Of a stretch of 64,000 nt of DNA, positions 39,128 to 50,551 are shown one piece after another. Below the pieces are notes generated by a model. It saw only the letters and a program-made list of their open reading frames with translations, did no database searches and was not told the origin of the DNA. This DNA is from Gordius sp. MW1 (taxonomy: Eukaryota; Nematomorpha; Gordioida; Gordea; Gordiidae). Location: the NCBI GenBank assembly GCA_964036665.1, contig OZ038528.1, positions 10,174,501 through 10,238,500 of the forward strand, in the 5' to 3' direction. Position numbers and translations under genes: made by a program. Within the stretch, counting starts at the first letter, position 1. The number at the start of each line of letters is the position of its first letter.

Positions 39128-41063
39128 ATGATAAATAAATTTTTTTCGACCTCAAAATTTTTTCATTTTATTCGTTCAACCATATCGCCCCCATGAAAGT
39201 TTTCGATATCAGAGGTGAATTCCGTAAAAAAAAATTTTTTGATCAGTCATCAAAAATTATTAACTTTAAATCACGATCGTGTTTCACAAAAACTAGAAAC
39301 ACGCTTAGAAAGCGATATTAAAACAATCTAAACGCAACACGAAAGTGTTAATTTCTCTCAATCTAAAATTTGGCCTTGTGCAAAAATTCTTATCGAGATT
39401 CTAGCAAGGACATAATGCTAAGAATATTTACTGACTTTTAAAGATTTTTTCAGCCCCCTTTCGAAAGAATATGATAAATAAATTTTTTTCGACCTACAAA
39501 TTTTTTCATTTTTTTCGTTTCAACCATATCGCCCCCATGAAAGTTTTCGATACCAGAGGTGAATTCCGTAAAAAAAAATTTTTGATCAGTCATCAAAAAT
39601 TATTAACTTTAAATCACGATCGCATAGAGCTTGTTTCACAAAAACTAGAGACACGCTTAGAAAGCGATATTGAAACAATCTAAACGCAACACGAAAATGT
39701 TAATTTATCTCAATCTGAAACTTGGCTTCGTGCAAAATTTCTTATCGAGATTCTAGTAAGGACATAATGATAAGAATATTTACTGCCTTTTAAAGATTTT
39801 TTCAGCCCTCTTTCGAAAGAATATGAAAAATAATATTTTTTTCGACCTCAATATTTTTTCATTTTTTTCGTTCAACCATATCGCCCCCATGAACTTTTTC
39901 GATATCAGAGGCGAATTCCGTAAAAAATATTTTTTCATCAAAAATTATTAACTTTAAATCAGGATCGCATAGAGCTTGTTTCACAAAAACTAGAGACACG
40001 TTTAGAAAGCGATATTGAAACTATCTAAACGCAACACGAAAGTGTTAATTTCTCTCAATCTAAAACTTGGCCTCGTGCAAAATTTCTTATCGAGATTCTA
40101 ACAAGGACATTATGCTAAGAATATTTACTAACTTTTAAAGATTTTTTCAGCCCTCTTTCGAATGAATATGAAAAATAATATTTTTTTCGACCTCAAAATT
40201 TTTTCATTTTTTTCGTTCAACCATATCGCCCCCATGAACTTTTTCGATATCAGAGGCGAATTCCGTAAAAAATATTTTTTCATCAAAAATTATTAACTTT
40301 AAATCAGGATCGCATAGAGCTTGTTTCACAAAAACTAGAGACACGTTTAGAAAGCGATATTGAAACTATCTAAACGCAACACGAAAATCTTAATTTCTCT
40401 CCTAAAACTTCGCCTCCTGCAAAAATTCTTATCGAGATTCTAACAAGGACATAATGCTAAGAATATTTACTGACTTTTAAAGATTTTTTCAGCCCCCTTT
40501 CGAAAGAATATGAAAAATAAATTTTTTTCGACCTCAAATTTTTTTCGTTTCAACCATATCGCCCCCATGAAAGTTTTCGATATCAGAGGTGAATTCCGTA
40601 AAAAAAATTTTTGATCAGTCATCAAAAATTATTAACTTTAAATCACGATCGCATAGAGCTTGTTTCACAAAAACTAGAGACACGCTTAGAAAGCGATATT
40701 GAAACAATCTAAACGCAACACGAAAATGTTAATTTATCTCAATCTGAAACTTGGCTTCGTGCAAAATTTCTTATCGAGATTCTAGCAAGGACATAATGAT
40801 AAGAATATTTACTGCCTTTTAAAGATTTTTTCAGCCCTTCGAAAGAATATGAAAAATAATTTGTTTTCGACCTCAATATTTTTTCATTTTTTTCGTTCAA
40901 CCATATCGCCCCATGAACTTTTTCGATATCAGAGGCGAATTCCGTAAAAAATATTTTTTCATCAAAAATTATTAACTTTAAATCAGGATCGCATAGAGCT
41001 TGTTTCACAAAAACTAGAGACACGTTTAGAAAGCGATATTGAAACTATCTAAACGCAACACGA
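39128..41063 (+). repeat. Mosaic-zone HOR copy 1 (offset 4,481 bp)
   Basis: This block recurs 4,481 bp downstream at 43609-45544. Strong private labels are TTTTATTCGTTCAACC at ~39166, CTAGAAACACGC at ~39293, AAAATTTGGCC at ~39365, and a monomer with AGCCCTTCGAAAG plus TTTGTTTTCGACC at ~40832-40870. A 94-codon antisense open frame at 40739-41023 is reproduced identically at 45220-45504. It arises because the short derived monomer lacks the usual antisense stops, and I treat it as non-coding. Confidence 0.85.
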
Positions 41064-41189
41064 AAGTGTTAATTTCTCTCAATCTAAAACTTGGCCTCGT
41101 GCAAAATTTCTTATCGAGATTCTAACAAGGACATTATGCTAAGAATATTTACTAACTTTTAAAGATTTTTTCAGCCCTCTTTCGAATGA

Positions 41190-42110
41190 ATATGAAAAAT
41201 AATATTTTTTTCGACCTCAAAATTTTTTCATTTTTTTCGTTTCAACCATATCGCCCCCATGAAAGTTTTCGATACCAGAGGTGAATTCCGTAAAAAAAAA
41301 TTTTTGATCAGTCATCAAAAATTATTAACTTTAAATCACGATCGCATAGAGCTTGTTTCACAAAAACTAGAGACACGCTTAGAAAGCGATATTGAAACAA
41401 TCTAAACGCAACACGAAAATGTTAATTTATCTCAATCTGAAACTTGGCTTCGTGCAAAATTTCTTATCGAGATTCTAGTAAGGACATAATGATAAGAATA
41501 TTTACTGCCTTTTAAAGATTTTTTCAGCCCTCTTTCGAAAGAATATGAAAAATAATATTTTTTTCGACCTCAATATTTTTTCATTTTTTTCGTTCAACCA
41601 TATCGCCCCCATGAACTTTTTCGATATCAGAGGCGAATTCCGTAAAAAATATTTTTTCATCAAAAATTATTAACTTTAAATCAGGATCGCATAGAGCTTG
41701 TTTCACAAAAACTAGAGACACGTTTAGAAAGCGATATTGAAACTATCTAAACGCAACACGAAAGTGTTAATTTCTCTCAATCTAAAACTTGGCCTCGTGC
41801 AAAATTTCTTATCGAGATTCTAACAAGGACATTATGCTAAGAATATTTACTAACTTTTAAAGATTTTTTCAGCCCTCTTTCGAATGAATATGAAAAATAA
41901 TATTTTTTTCGACCTCAAAATTTTTTCATTTTTTTCGTTCAACCATATCGCCCCCATGAACTTTTTCGATATCAGAGGCGAATTCCGTAAAAAATATTTT
42001 TTCATCAAAAATTATTAACTTTAAATCAGGATCGCATAGAGCTTGTTTCACAAAAACTAGAGACACGTTTAGAAAGCGATATTGAAACTATCTAAACGCA
42101 ACACGAAAAT
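41190..42110 (+). repeat. Third GATACCAG/GAACTTTTTCG monomer series (offset ~1,722 bp)
   Basis: GATACCAG at ~41271 is followed by two GAACTTTTTCG monomers (at ~41611 and ~41957), repeating the series of 39471-40370 at an offset of about 1,722 bp (five monomers). CTAGTAAGG at ~41474 is shared with ~39755, supporting direct descent from that copy. At ~42,110 the series switches abruptly to a TTCCTTCAATC linker and a GCAAAAT-type monomer. Confidence 0.75.
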
Positions 42111-42587
42111 CTTAATTTCCTTCAATCTAAAACTTCCCTTCGTGCAAAAATTCTTATCGAGATTCTAACAAGGACATAATGCTAAGAATATCTACTGACT
42201 TTTAAAGATTTTTTCAGCTCCCTTTCGAAAGAATATGCAAAATAATATTTTTTCGACCTCAAAATTTTTTCATTATTTTGTTTCAACCATATCGCCCCCA
42301 TGAAAGTTTTCGATATCAGAGGTGAATTCCGTAAAAAAAAATTTTTTTGGTCAGTCATCAAAAATTATTAACTTTAAATCACGATCGCATAGAGCTTGTT
42401 TCACAAAAACTAGAGACACGCTTAGAAACCGATATTGAAACAATCTAAAAGCAACACGAAAATCTTAATTTCCTTCAATCTGAAACTTCCCCTTGTGCAA
42501 AAATTCTTATCGAGATTCTAGCAAGGACATAATGCTAAGAATATTTACTGCCTTTTAAAGATTTTTTCAGCCCTCTTTCGAAAGAAT

Positions 42588-43420
42588 ATGAAAAATAATA
42601 TTTTTTTCAACATCAAAATTTTTTCATTTCAACCATATCGCCCTCATGAAAGTTTTCGATATCAGAGGTGAATTCCGTAAAAATAATTTTTTTGATCAGT
42701 CATCAAAAATTATTAACTTTAAATCACGATCTCATAGAGCTTGTTTCACAAAAACTAGAGACACGCTTAGAAAGCGATATTAAAACAATCTAAACGCAAC
42801 ACGAAAATGTTCTCTCAATCTGAAACTTGGCTTCGTGCAAAATTTCTTATCGAGATTCTAGCAAGGACATAATGCTAAGAATATTTACTGCCTTTTAAAG
42901 ATTTTTTCAGCCATCTTTCGAAAGAATATGAAAAATAATATTTTTTTCGACCTCAAAATTTTTTCATTTTTTTCGTTTCAACCATATCGCCCCTATGAAA
43001 GTTTTCGATGTCAGAGGTGAATTCCGTAAAAAAAAAATTTTTGATCAGTCATCAAAAATTATTATCTTTAATTCACGATCGTGTTTCACAAAAACTAGAG
43101 ACACGCTTAGAAAGCGATATTGAAACAATCTAAAAGCAACACAAAAATCTAAATTTCCTTCAATCTAAAACTTCCCCTTGTGCAAAAATTCTTATCGAGA
43201 TTCTAGCAAGGACATAATGCTAAGAATATTTACTGCCTTTTAAAGATTTTTTCAGCCCTCTTTCGAAAGAATATGAAAAATAATATTTTTTTCAACATCA
43301 AAATTTTTTCATTTCAACCATATCGCCCTCATGAAAGTTTTCGATATCAGAGGTGAATTCCGTAAAAATAATTTTTTTGATCAGTCATCAAAAATTATTA
43401 TCTTTAATTCACGATCGTGT
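42588..43420 (+). repeat. Two short monomers with CATTTCAACC deletion
   Basis: Monomers anchored at 42588 and 43273 (685 bp apart, two monomers) share TTTTTCAACATC and a 9-bp loss that turns the usual CATTTTTTTCGTTTCAACC into CATTTCAACC. They also share CGCCCTCATG and AAAAATAATTTTTTTG. Neither form was seen elsewhere in the window, so these look like a young local pair. Downstream of the core the two differ (CTCATAGAGC versus CGTGTTTCAC), which indicates recombination within the monomer. Confidence 0.78.
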
Positions 43421-43608
43421 TTCACAAAAACTAGAGACACGCTTAGAAAGCGATATTGAAACAATCTAAACGCAACACGAAAATGTTAATTTCTCTCAAT
43501 CTGAAACTTGGCTTCGTGCAAAATTTCTTATCGAGATTCTAGCAAGGACATAATGCTAAGAATATTTACTGCCTTTTAAAGATTTTTTCAGCCCCCTTTT
43601 GAAAGAAT

Positions 43609-45544
43609 ATGATAAATAAATTTTTTTCGACCTCAAAATTTTTTCATTTTATTCGTTCAACCATATCGCCCCCATGAAAGTTTTCGATATCAGAGGTGAA
43701 TTCCGTAAAAAAAAATTTTTTGATCAGTCATCAAAAATTATTAACTTTAAATCACGATCGTGTTTCACAAAAACTAGAAACACGCTTAGAAAGCGATATT
43801 AAAACAATCTAAACGCAACACGAAAGTGTTAATTTCTCTCAATCTAAAATTTGGCCTTGTGCAAAAATTCTTATCGAGATTCTAGCAAGGACATAATGCT
43901 AAGAATATTTACTGACTTTTAAAGATTTTTTCAGCCCCCTTTCGAAAGAATATGATAAATAAATTTTTTTCGACCTACAAATTTTTTCATTTTTTTCGTT
44001 TCAACCATATCGCCCCCATGAAAGTTTTCGATACCAGAGGTGAATTCCGTAAAAAAAAATTTTTGATCAGTCATCAAAAATTATTAACTTTAAATCACGA
44101 TCGCATAGAGCTTGTTTCACAAAAACTAGAGACACGCTTAGAAAGCGATATTGAAACAATCTAAACGCAACACGAAAATGTTAATTTATCTCAATCTGAA
44201 ACTTGGCTTCGTGCAAAATTTCTTATCGAGATTCTAGCAAGGACATAATGATAAGAATATTTACTGCCTTTTAAAGATTTTTTCAGCCCTCTTTCGAAAG
44301 AATATGAAAAATAATATTTTTTTCGACCTCAATATTTTTTCATTTTTTTCGTTCAACCATATCGCCCCCATGAACTTTTTCGATATCAGAGGCGAATTCC
44401 GTAAAAAATATTTTTTCATCAAAAATTATTAACTTTAAATCAGGATCGCATAGAGCTTGTTTCACAAAAACTAGAGACACGTTTAGAAAGCGATATTGAA
44501 ACTATCTAAACGCAACACGAAAGTGTTAATTTCTCTCAATCTAAAACTTGGCCTCGTGCAAAATTTCTTATCGAGATTCTAACAAGGACATTATGCTAAG
44601 AATATTTACTAACTTTTAAAGATTTTTTCAGCCCTCTTTCGAATGAATATGAAAAATAATATTTTTTTCGACCTCAAAATTTTTTCATTTTTTTCGTTCA
44701 ACCATATCGCCCCCATGAACTTTTTCGATATCAGAGGCGAATTCCGTAAAAAATATTTTTTCATCAAAAATTATTAACTTTAAATCAGGATCGCATAGAG
44801 CTTGTTTCACAAAAACTAGAGACACGTTTAGAAAGCGATATTGAAACTATCTAAACGCAACACGAAAATCTTAATTTCTCTCCTAAAACTTCGCCTCCTG
44901 CAAAAATTCTTATCGAGATTCTAACAAGGACATAATGCTAAGAATATTTACTGACTTTTAAAGATTTTTTCAGCCCCCTTTCGAAAGAATATGAAAAATA
45001 AATTTTTTTCGACCTCAAATTTTTTTCGTTTCAACCATATCGCCCCCATGAAAGTTTTCGATATCAGAGGTGAATTCCGTAAAAAAAATTTTTGATCAGT
45101 CATCAAAAATTATTAACTTTAAATCACGATCGCATAGAGCTTGTTTCACAAAAACTAGAGACACGCTTAGAAAGCGATATTGAAACAATCTAAACGCAAC
45201 ACGAAAATGTTAATTTATCTCAATCTGAAACTTGGCTTCGTGCAAAATTTCTTATCGAGATTCTAGCAAGGACATAATGATAAGAATATTTACTGCCTTT
45301 TAAAGATTTTTTCAGCCCTTCGAAAGAATATGAAAAATAATTTGTTTTCGACCTCAATATTTTTTCATTTTTTTCGTTCAACCATATCGCCCCATGAACT
45401 TTTTCGATATCAGAGGCGAATTCCGTAAAAAATATTTTTTCATCAAAAATTATTAACTTTAAATCAGGATCGCATAGAGCTTGTTTCACAAAAACTAGAG
45501 ACACGTTTAGAAAGCGATATTGAAACTATCTAAACGCAACACGA
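43609..45544 (+). repeat. Mosaic-zone HOR copy 2 (offset 4,481 bp)
   Basis: Second copy of the 39128-41063 block. The few differences include CTAGCAAGG here against CTAGTAAGG at ~39755. Similarity ends at ~45,544, where GAAAATG follows instead of GAAAGTG. Confidence 0.85.
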
Positions 45545-47125
45545 AAATGTTAATTTCTCTCAATCTGAAACTTGGCTTCGTGCAAAATTTCTTATCGAGA
45601 TTCTAACAAGGACATTATGCTAAGAATATTTACTAACTTTTAAAGATTTTTTCAGCCCACTTTCGAATGAATATGAAAAATAATATTTTTTTCGACCTCA
45701 AAATTTTTTCATTTTTTTCGTTTCAACCATATCGCCCCCATGAAAGTTTTCGATACCAGAGGTGAATTCCGTAAAAAAAAATTTTTGATCAGTCATCAAA
45801 AATTATTAACTTTAAATCACGATCGCATAGAGCTTGTTTCACAAAAACTAGAGACACGCTTAGAAAGCGATATTGAAACAATCTAAACGCAACACGAAAG
45901 TGTTAATTTCTCTCAATCTAAAACTTGGCCTCGTGCAAAATTTCTTATCGAGATTCTAGCAAGGACATAATGCTAAGAATATTTACTGCCTTTTAAAGAT
46001 TTTTTCAGCCATCTTTCGAAAGAATATGAAAAATAATATTTTTTTCGACCTCAAAATTTTTTCATTTTTTTCGTTTCAACCATATCGCCCCCATGAAAGT
46101 TTTCGATGTCAGAGGTGAATTCCGTAAAAAAAAAATTTTTGATCAGTCATCCAAGATTATTATCTTTAATTCACGATCGTGTTTCACAAAAACTAGAGAC
46201 ACGCTTAGAAAGCGATATTGAAACAATCTAAACGCAACACGAAAATGTTAATTTCTCTCAATCTGAAACTTGGCTTCGTGCAAAATTTCTTATCGAGATT
46301 CTAGCAAGGACATAATGCTAAGAATATTTACTGCCTTTTAAAGATTTTTTCAGCCCCCTTTTGAAAGAATATGATAAATAAATTTTTTTCGACCTCAAAA
46401 TTTTTTCATTTTTTTCGTTTCAACCATATCGCCCCCATGAAAGTTTTCGATGTCAGAGGTGAATTCCGTAAAAAAAAAATTTTTGATCAGTCATCAAAAA
46501 TTATTATCTTTAATTCACGATCGTGTTTCACAAAAACTAGAGACACGCTTAGAAAGCGATATTGAAACAATCTAAAAGCAACACAAAAATCTTAATTTCC
46601 TTCAATCTAAAACTTCCCCTTGTGCAAAAATTCTTATCGAGATTCTAACAAGGACATAATGCTAAGAATATTTACTGACTTTTAAAGATTTTTTCAGCCC
46701 CCTTTCGAAAGAATATGAAAAATAAATTTTTTTCGACCTCAAATTTTTTTCGTTTCAACCATATCGCCCCCATGAAAGTTTTCGATATCAGAGGTGAATT
46801 CTGTAAAAATATTTTTTTTGATCAGTCATCAAAAATTATTAACTTTAAATCACGATCTCATAGAGCTTGTTTCACAAAAACTAGAGACACGCTTAGAAAG
46901 CGATATTGAAACAATCTAAACGCAACACAAAAGTGTTAATTTCTCTCAATCTAAAACTTGGCCTCGTGCAAAATTTCTTATCGAGATTCTAACAAGGACA
47001 TTATGCTAAGAATATTTACTGACTTTTAAAGATTTTTTCAGCCCCCTTTCGAAAGAATATGAAAAATAATATTTTTTTAGACCTCAAAATTTTTTCATTT
47101 TTTCCGTTTCAACCATATCGCCCCC

Positions 47126-47186
47126 ATGAAAGTTTTCGATATCAGAATTCCGTATGAAAGTTTTCGATATCAGAGGTGAATTCCGT
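47126..47186 (+). repeat. Composite monomer with internal partial duplication (a)
   Basis: Inside one monomer, ATGAAAGTTTTCGATATCAG occurs twice in direct succession: 47126-47153, ending AATTCCGT (the 5-bp-shortened form), and 47154-47186, ending AGGTGAATTCCGT (the full form). The monomer is therefore about 30 bp too long. The first copy has the shortened allele and the second the full allele, so this looks like a junction between two monomer types rather than simple slippage. Confidence 0.9.
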
Positions 47187-48880
47187 AAAAAAAATTTTTT
47201 GATCAGTCATCAAAAATTATTAACTTTAAATCACGATCGTGTTTCACAAAAACTAGAGACACGCTTAGAAAGCGATATTGAAACAATCTAAAAGCAACAC
47301 AAAAATCTTAATTTCCTTCAATCTAAAACTTCCCCTTGTGCAAAAATTCTTATCGAGATTCTAACAAGGACATAATGCTAAGAATATTTACTGACTTTTA
47401 AAGATTTTTTCAGCCCCCTTTCGAAAGAATATGATAAATAAATTTTTTTCGACCTACAAATTTTTTCATTTTTTTCGTTTCAACCATATCGCCCCCATGA
47501 AAGTTTTCGATATCAGAATTCCGTAAAAAAAAATTTTTTTGATCAGTCTTCAAAAATTATTAACTTTAAATCACGATCGCATAGAGCTTGTTTCACAAAA
47601 ACTAGAGACACGCTTAGAAAGCGATATTGAAACAATCTAAACGCAACACGAAAGTGTTAATTTCTCTCAATCTAAAACTTGGCCTCGTGCAAAATTTCTT
47701 ATCGAGATTCTAACAAGGACATTATGCTAAGAATATTTACAGACTTTTAAAGATTTTTTCAGCCCCCTTTCGAAAGAATATGAAAAATAATATTTTTTTC
47801 GACCTCAAAATTTTTTCATTTTTTTCGTTCAACCATATCGCCCCCATGAAAGTTTTCGATATCAGAGGTGAATTCCGTAAAAAAAAATTTTTGATCAGTC
47901 ATCAAAAATTATTAACTTTAAATCACGATCGTGTTTCACAAAAACTAGAGACACGCTTAGAAAGCGATATTGAAACAATCTAAAAGCAACACAAAAATCT
48001 TAATTTCCTTCAATCTAAAACTTCCCCTTGTGCAAAAATTCTTATCGAGATTCTAACAAGGACATAATGCTAAGAATATTTACTGACTTTTAAAGATTTT
48101 TTCAGCCCCCTTTCGAAAGAATATGAAAAATAAATTTTTTTCGACCTCAAATTTTTTTCGTTTCAACCATATCGCCCCCATGAAAGTTTTCGATTTCAGA
48201 GGTGAATTCCGTAAAAATATTTTTTTTGATCAGTCATCAAAAATTATTAACTTTAAATCAGGATCGCATAGAGCTTGTTTCTCAAAAACTAGAGACACGC
48301 TTAGAAAGCGATATTGAAACTATCTAAACGCAACACGAAAATCTTAATTTCTCTCCTAAAACTTCGCCTCGTGCAAAAATTCTTATCGAGATTCTAACAA
48401 GGACATAATGCTAAGAATATTTACTAACTTTTAAAGATTTTTTCAGCCCCCTTTCGTCAGAATATGAAAAATAATATTTTTTTCGACCTCAAAATTTTTT
48501 CATTTTTTTCGTTCAATCATATCGCCCCCATGAAAGTTTTCGATATCAGAGGTAAATTCCGTAAAAAAAAATTTTTGATCAGTCATCAAAAATTATTAAC
48601 TTTAAATCACGATCGCATAGAGGTTTCACAAAAACTAGAGACACGCTTAGAAAGCGATATTGAAACAATCTAAACGCAACACGAAAATGTTAATTTCTCT
48701 CAATCTGAAACTTGGCTTCGTGCAAAATTTCTTATCGAGATTCTAGCAAGGACATAATGCTAAGAATATTTACTGCCTTTTAAAGATTTTTTCAGCCATC
48801 TTTCGAAAGAATATGAAAAATAATATTTTTTCGACCTCAAAATTTTTTCATTTTTTTCGTTTCAACCATATCGCCCCCAT

Positions 48881-48940
48881 GAAAGTTTTCGATATCAGAA
48901 TTCCGTAAAAAAAGTTTTCGATATCAGAGGTGAATTCCGT
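48881..48940 (+). repeat. Composite monomer with internal partial duplication (b)
   Basis: A second, independent example at the same place in the monomer. GAAAGTTTTCGATATCAG with the shortened AATTCCGT (48881-48906) is followed through an A-run by AAAGTTTTCGATATCAG with the full AGGTGAATTCCGT (to 48940). The junction differs from the 47126 case (A-run rather than CCGTATGAAAG), so the two events are distinct. Confidence 0.88.
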
Positions 48941-50473
48941 AAAAAAATTTTTTTGATCAGTCATCAAAAATTATTAACTTTAAATCAGGATCGCATAGAG
49001 CTTGTTTCTCAAAAACTAGAGACACGCTTAGAAAGCGATATTGAAACTATCTAAACGCAACACGAAAATCTTAATTTCTCTCCTAAAACTTCGCCTCCTG
49101 CAAAAATTCTTATCGAGATTCTAACAAGGACATAATGCTAAGAATATTTACTGACTTTTAAAGATTTTTTCAGCCCCCTTTCGAAAGAATATGAAAAATA
49201 ATATTTTTTTAGACCTCAAAATTTTTTCATTTTTTCCGTTTCAACCATATCGCCCCCATGAAAGTTTTCGATATCAGAGGTGAATTCCGTAAAAAAAAAT
49301 TTTTGATCAGTCATCAAAAATTATTAACTTTAAATCACGATCGCATAGAGGTTTCACAAAAACTAGAGACACGCTTAGAAAGCGATATTGAAACAATCTA
49401 AACGCAACACGAAAATGTTAATTTCTCTCAATCTGAAACTTGGCTTCGTGCAAAATTTCTTATCGAGATTCTAGCAAGGACATAATGCTAAGAATATTTA
49501 CTGCCTTTTAAAGATTTTTTCAGCCATCTTTCGAAAGAATATGAAAAATAATATTTTTTCGACCTCAAAATTTTTTCATTTTTTTCGTTTCAACCATATC
49601 GCCCCCATGAAAGTTTTCGATATCAGAGGTAAATTCCGTAAAAAAAAATTTTTTTGGTCAGTCATCAAAAATTATTAACTTTAAATCACGATCGCATAGA
49701 GCTTGTTTCACAAAAACTAGAGACACGCTTAGAAACCGATATTGAAACAATCTAAAAGCAACACGAAAATCTTATCCTTCAATCTAAAACTTCCCCTTGT
49801 GCAAAAATTCTTGTCGAGATTCTAACAAGGACATAATAATAAGAATATTTACTGACTTTTAAAGATTTTTTCAGCCCCCTTTCGAAAGAATATGAAAAAT
49901 AAATTTTTTTCGACCTCAAATTTTTTTCGTTTCAACCATATCGCCCCCATGAAAGTTTTTGATTTCAGAGGTGAATTCCGTAAAAATATTTTTTTTGATC
50001 AGTCATCAAAAATTATTAACTTTAAATCACGATCGCATAGAGCTTGTTTCACAAAAACTAGAGACACGCTTAGAAAGCGATATTGAAACAATCTAAAAGC
50101 AACACGAAAATCTTAATTTCCTTCAATCTAAAACTTCCCCTTGTGCAAAAATTCTTATCGAGATTCTAACAAGGACATAATGCTAAGAATATTTACTGAC
50201 TTTTAAAGATTTTTTCAGCCCCCTTTCGAAAGAATATGAAAAATAAATTTTTTTAGACCTCAAATTTTTTTCGTTTCAACCATATCGCCCCCATGAAAGT
50301 TTTCGATATCAGAGGTGAATTCCGTAAAAATATTTTTTTTGATCAGTCATCAAAAATTATTAACTTTAAATCACGATCTCATAGAGCTTGTTTCACAAAA
50401 ACTAGAGACACGCTTAGAAAGCGATATTGAAACAATCTAAACGCAACACGAAAGTGTTAATTTCTCTCAATCT

Positions 50474-50479
50474 AAAACT
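50474..50479 (+). other. Target-site duplication, left copy (AAAACT)
   Basis: Copy of the 6-bp target adjoining the element's 3' end. It lies in the satellite linker AATCTAAAACTTGGCC, as seen in the intact paralogue at 4477-4482. Confidence 0.88.
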
Positions 50480-50551
50480 GAAAGTTTTATTCAGAAACAA
50501 ATAATTATAATTATGATATACACGAATAAAAAATATAAAAACGCGCTATAA
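50480..50551 (-). other. Retrotransposon 3' UTR
   Basis: 72 bp between the ORF stop and the 3' junction, AT-rich, with no poly(A) tail or microsatellite at the junction. The element ends with ...AATAAAACTTTC directly against the AGTTTT of the duplicated target (minus strand). Many LINE-type elements end in poly(A) or a short simple repeat, whereas R2-like elements may have little or none. Confidence 0.75.
50486..50491 (-). promoter_or_regulatory. AATAAA polyadenylation-like hexamer at element 3' end
   Basis: TTTATT on the + strand reads AATAAA on the element's coding strand, only 6 bp inside the 3' junction. This is close for a functional poly(A) signal, which normally sits 10-30 nt before cleavage. 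The motif may also be a chance match in AT-rich sequence. Confidence 0.4.

Larger units (their letters stand above)
1..50479 (+). repeat. AT-rich ~345-bp satellite array, left arm
   Basis: Continuous head-to-tail tandem array of one monomer family, seen directly. The block containing GAATATGAAAAAT, GATAAAT or GCAAAAT recurs every 341-349 bp, for example at 104, 445, 794, 1137, 1478, 1822, 2165, 2513, 2858, 3201, 3544 and 3895. All copies face the same way and I saw no inverted monomer. Monomers differ by base changes and short indels, and fall into recurring types that repeat in fixed order (higher-order repeats, listed separately). Base composition is strongly AT-rich, about 70% by eye. The array starts mid-monomer at base 1, so it continues outside the window. 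No unique sequence longer than a monomer interrupts it before 50,480. A centromeric or heterochromatic role is plausible for such an array but is not shown by the sequence. Confidence 0.98.

Noticed and set aside
40739-41023. 94-codon antisense ORF, reproduced identically at 45220-45504.
   Set aside because: Identity is explained by the 4,481-bp block duplication. The frame exists because of deletions in a derived monomer and is made only of satellite sequence.
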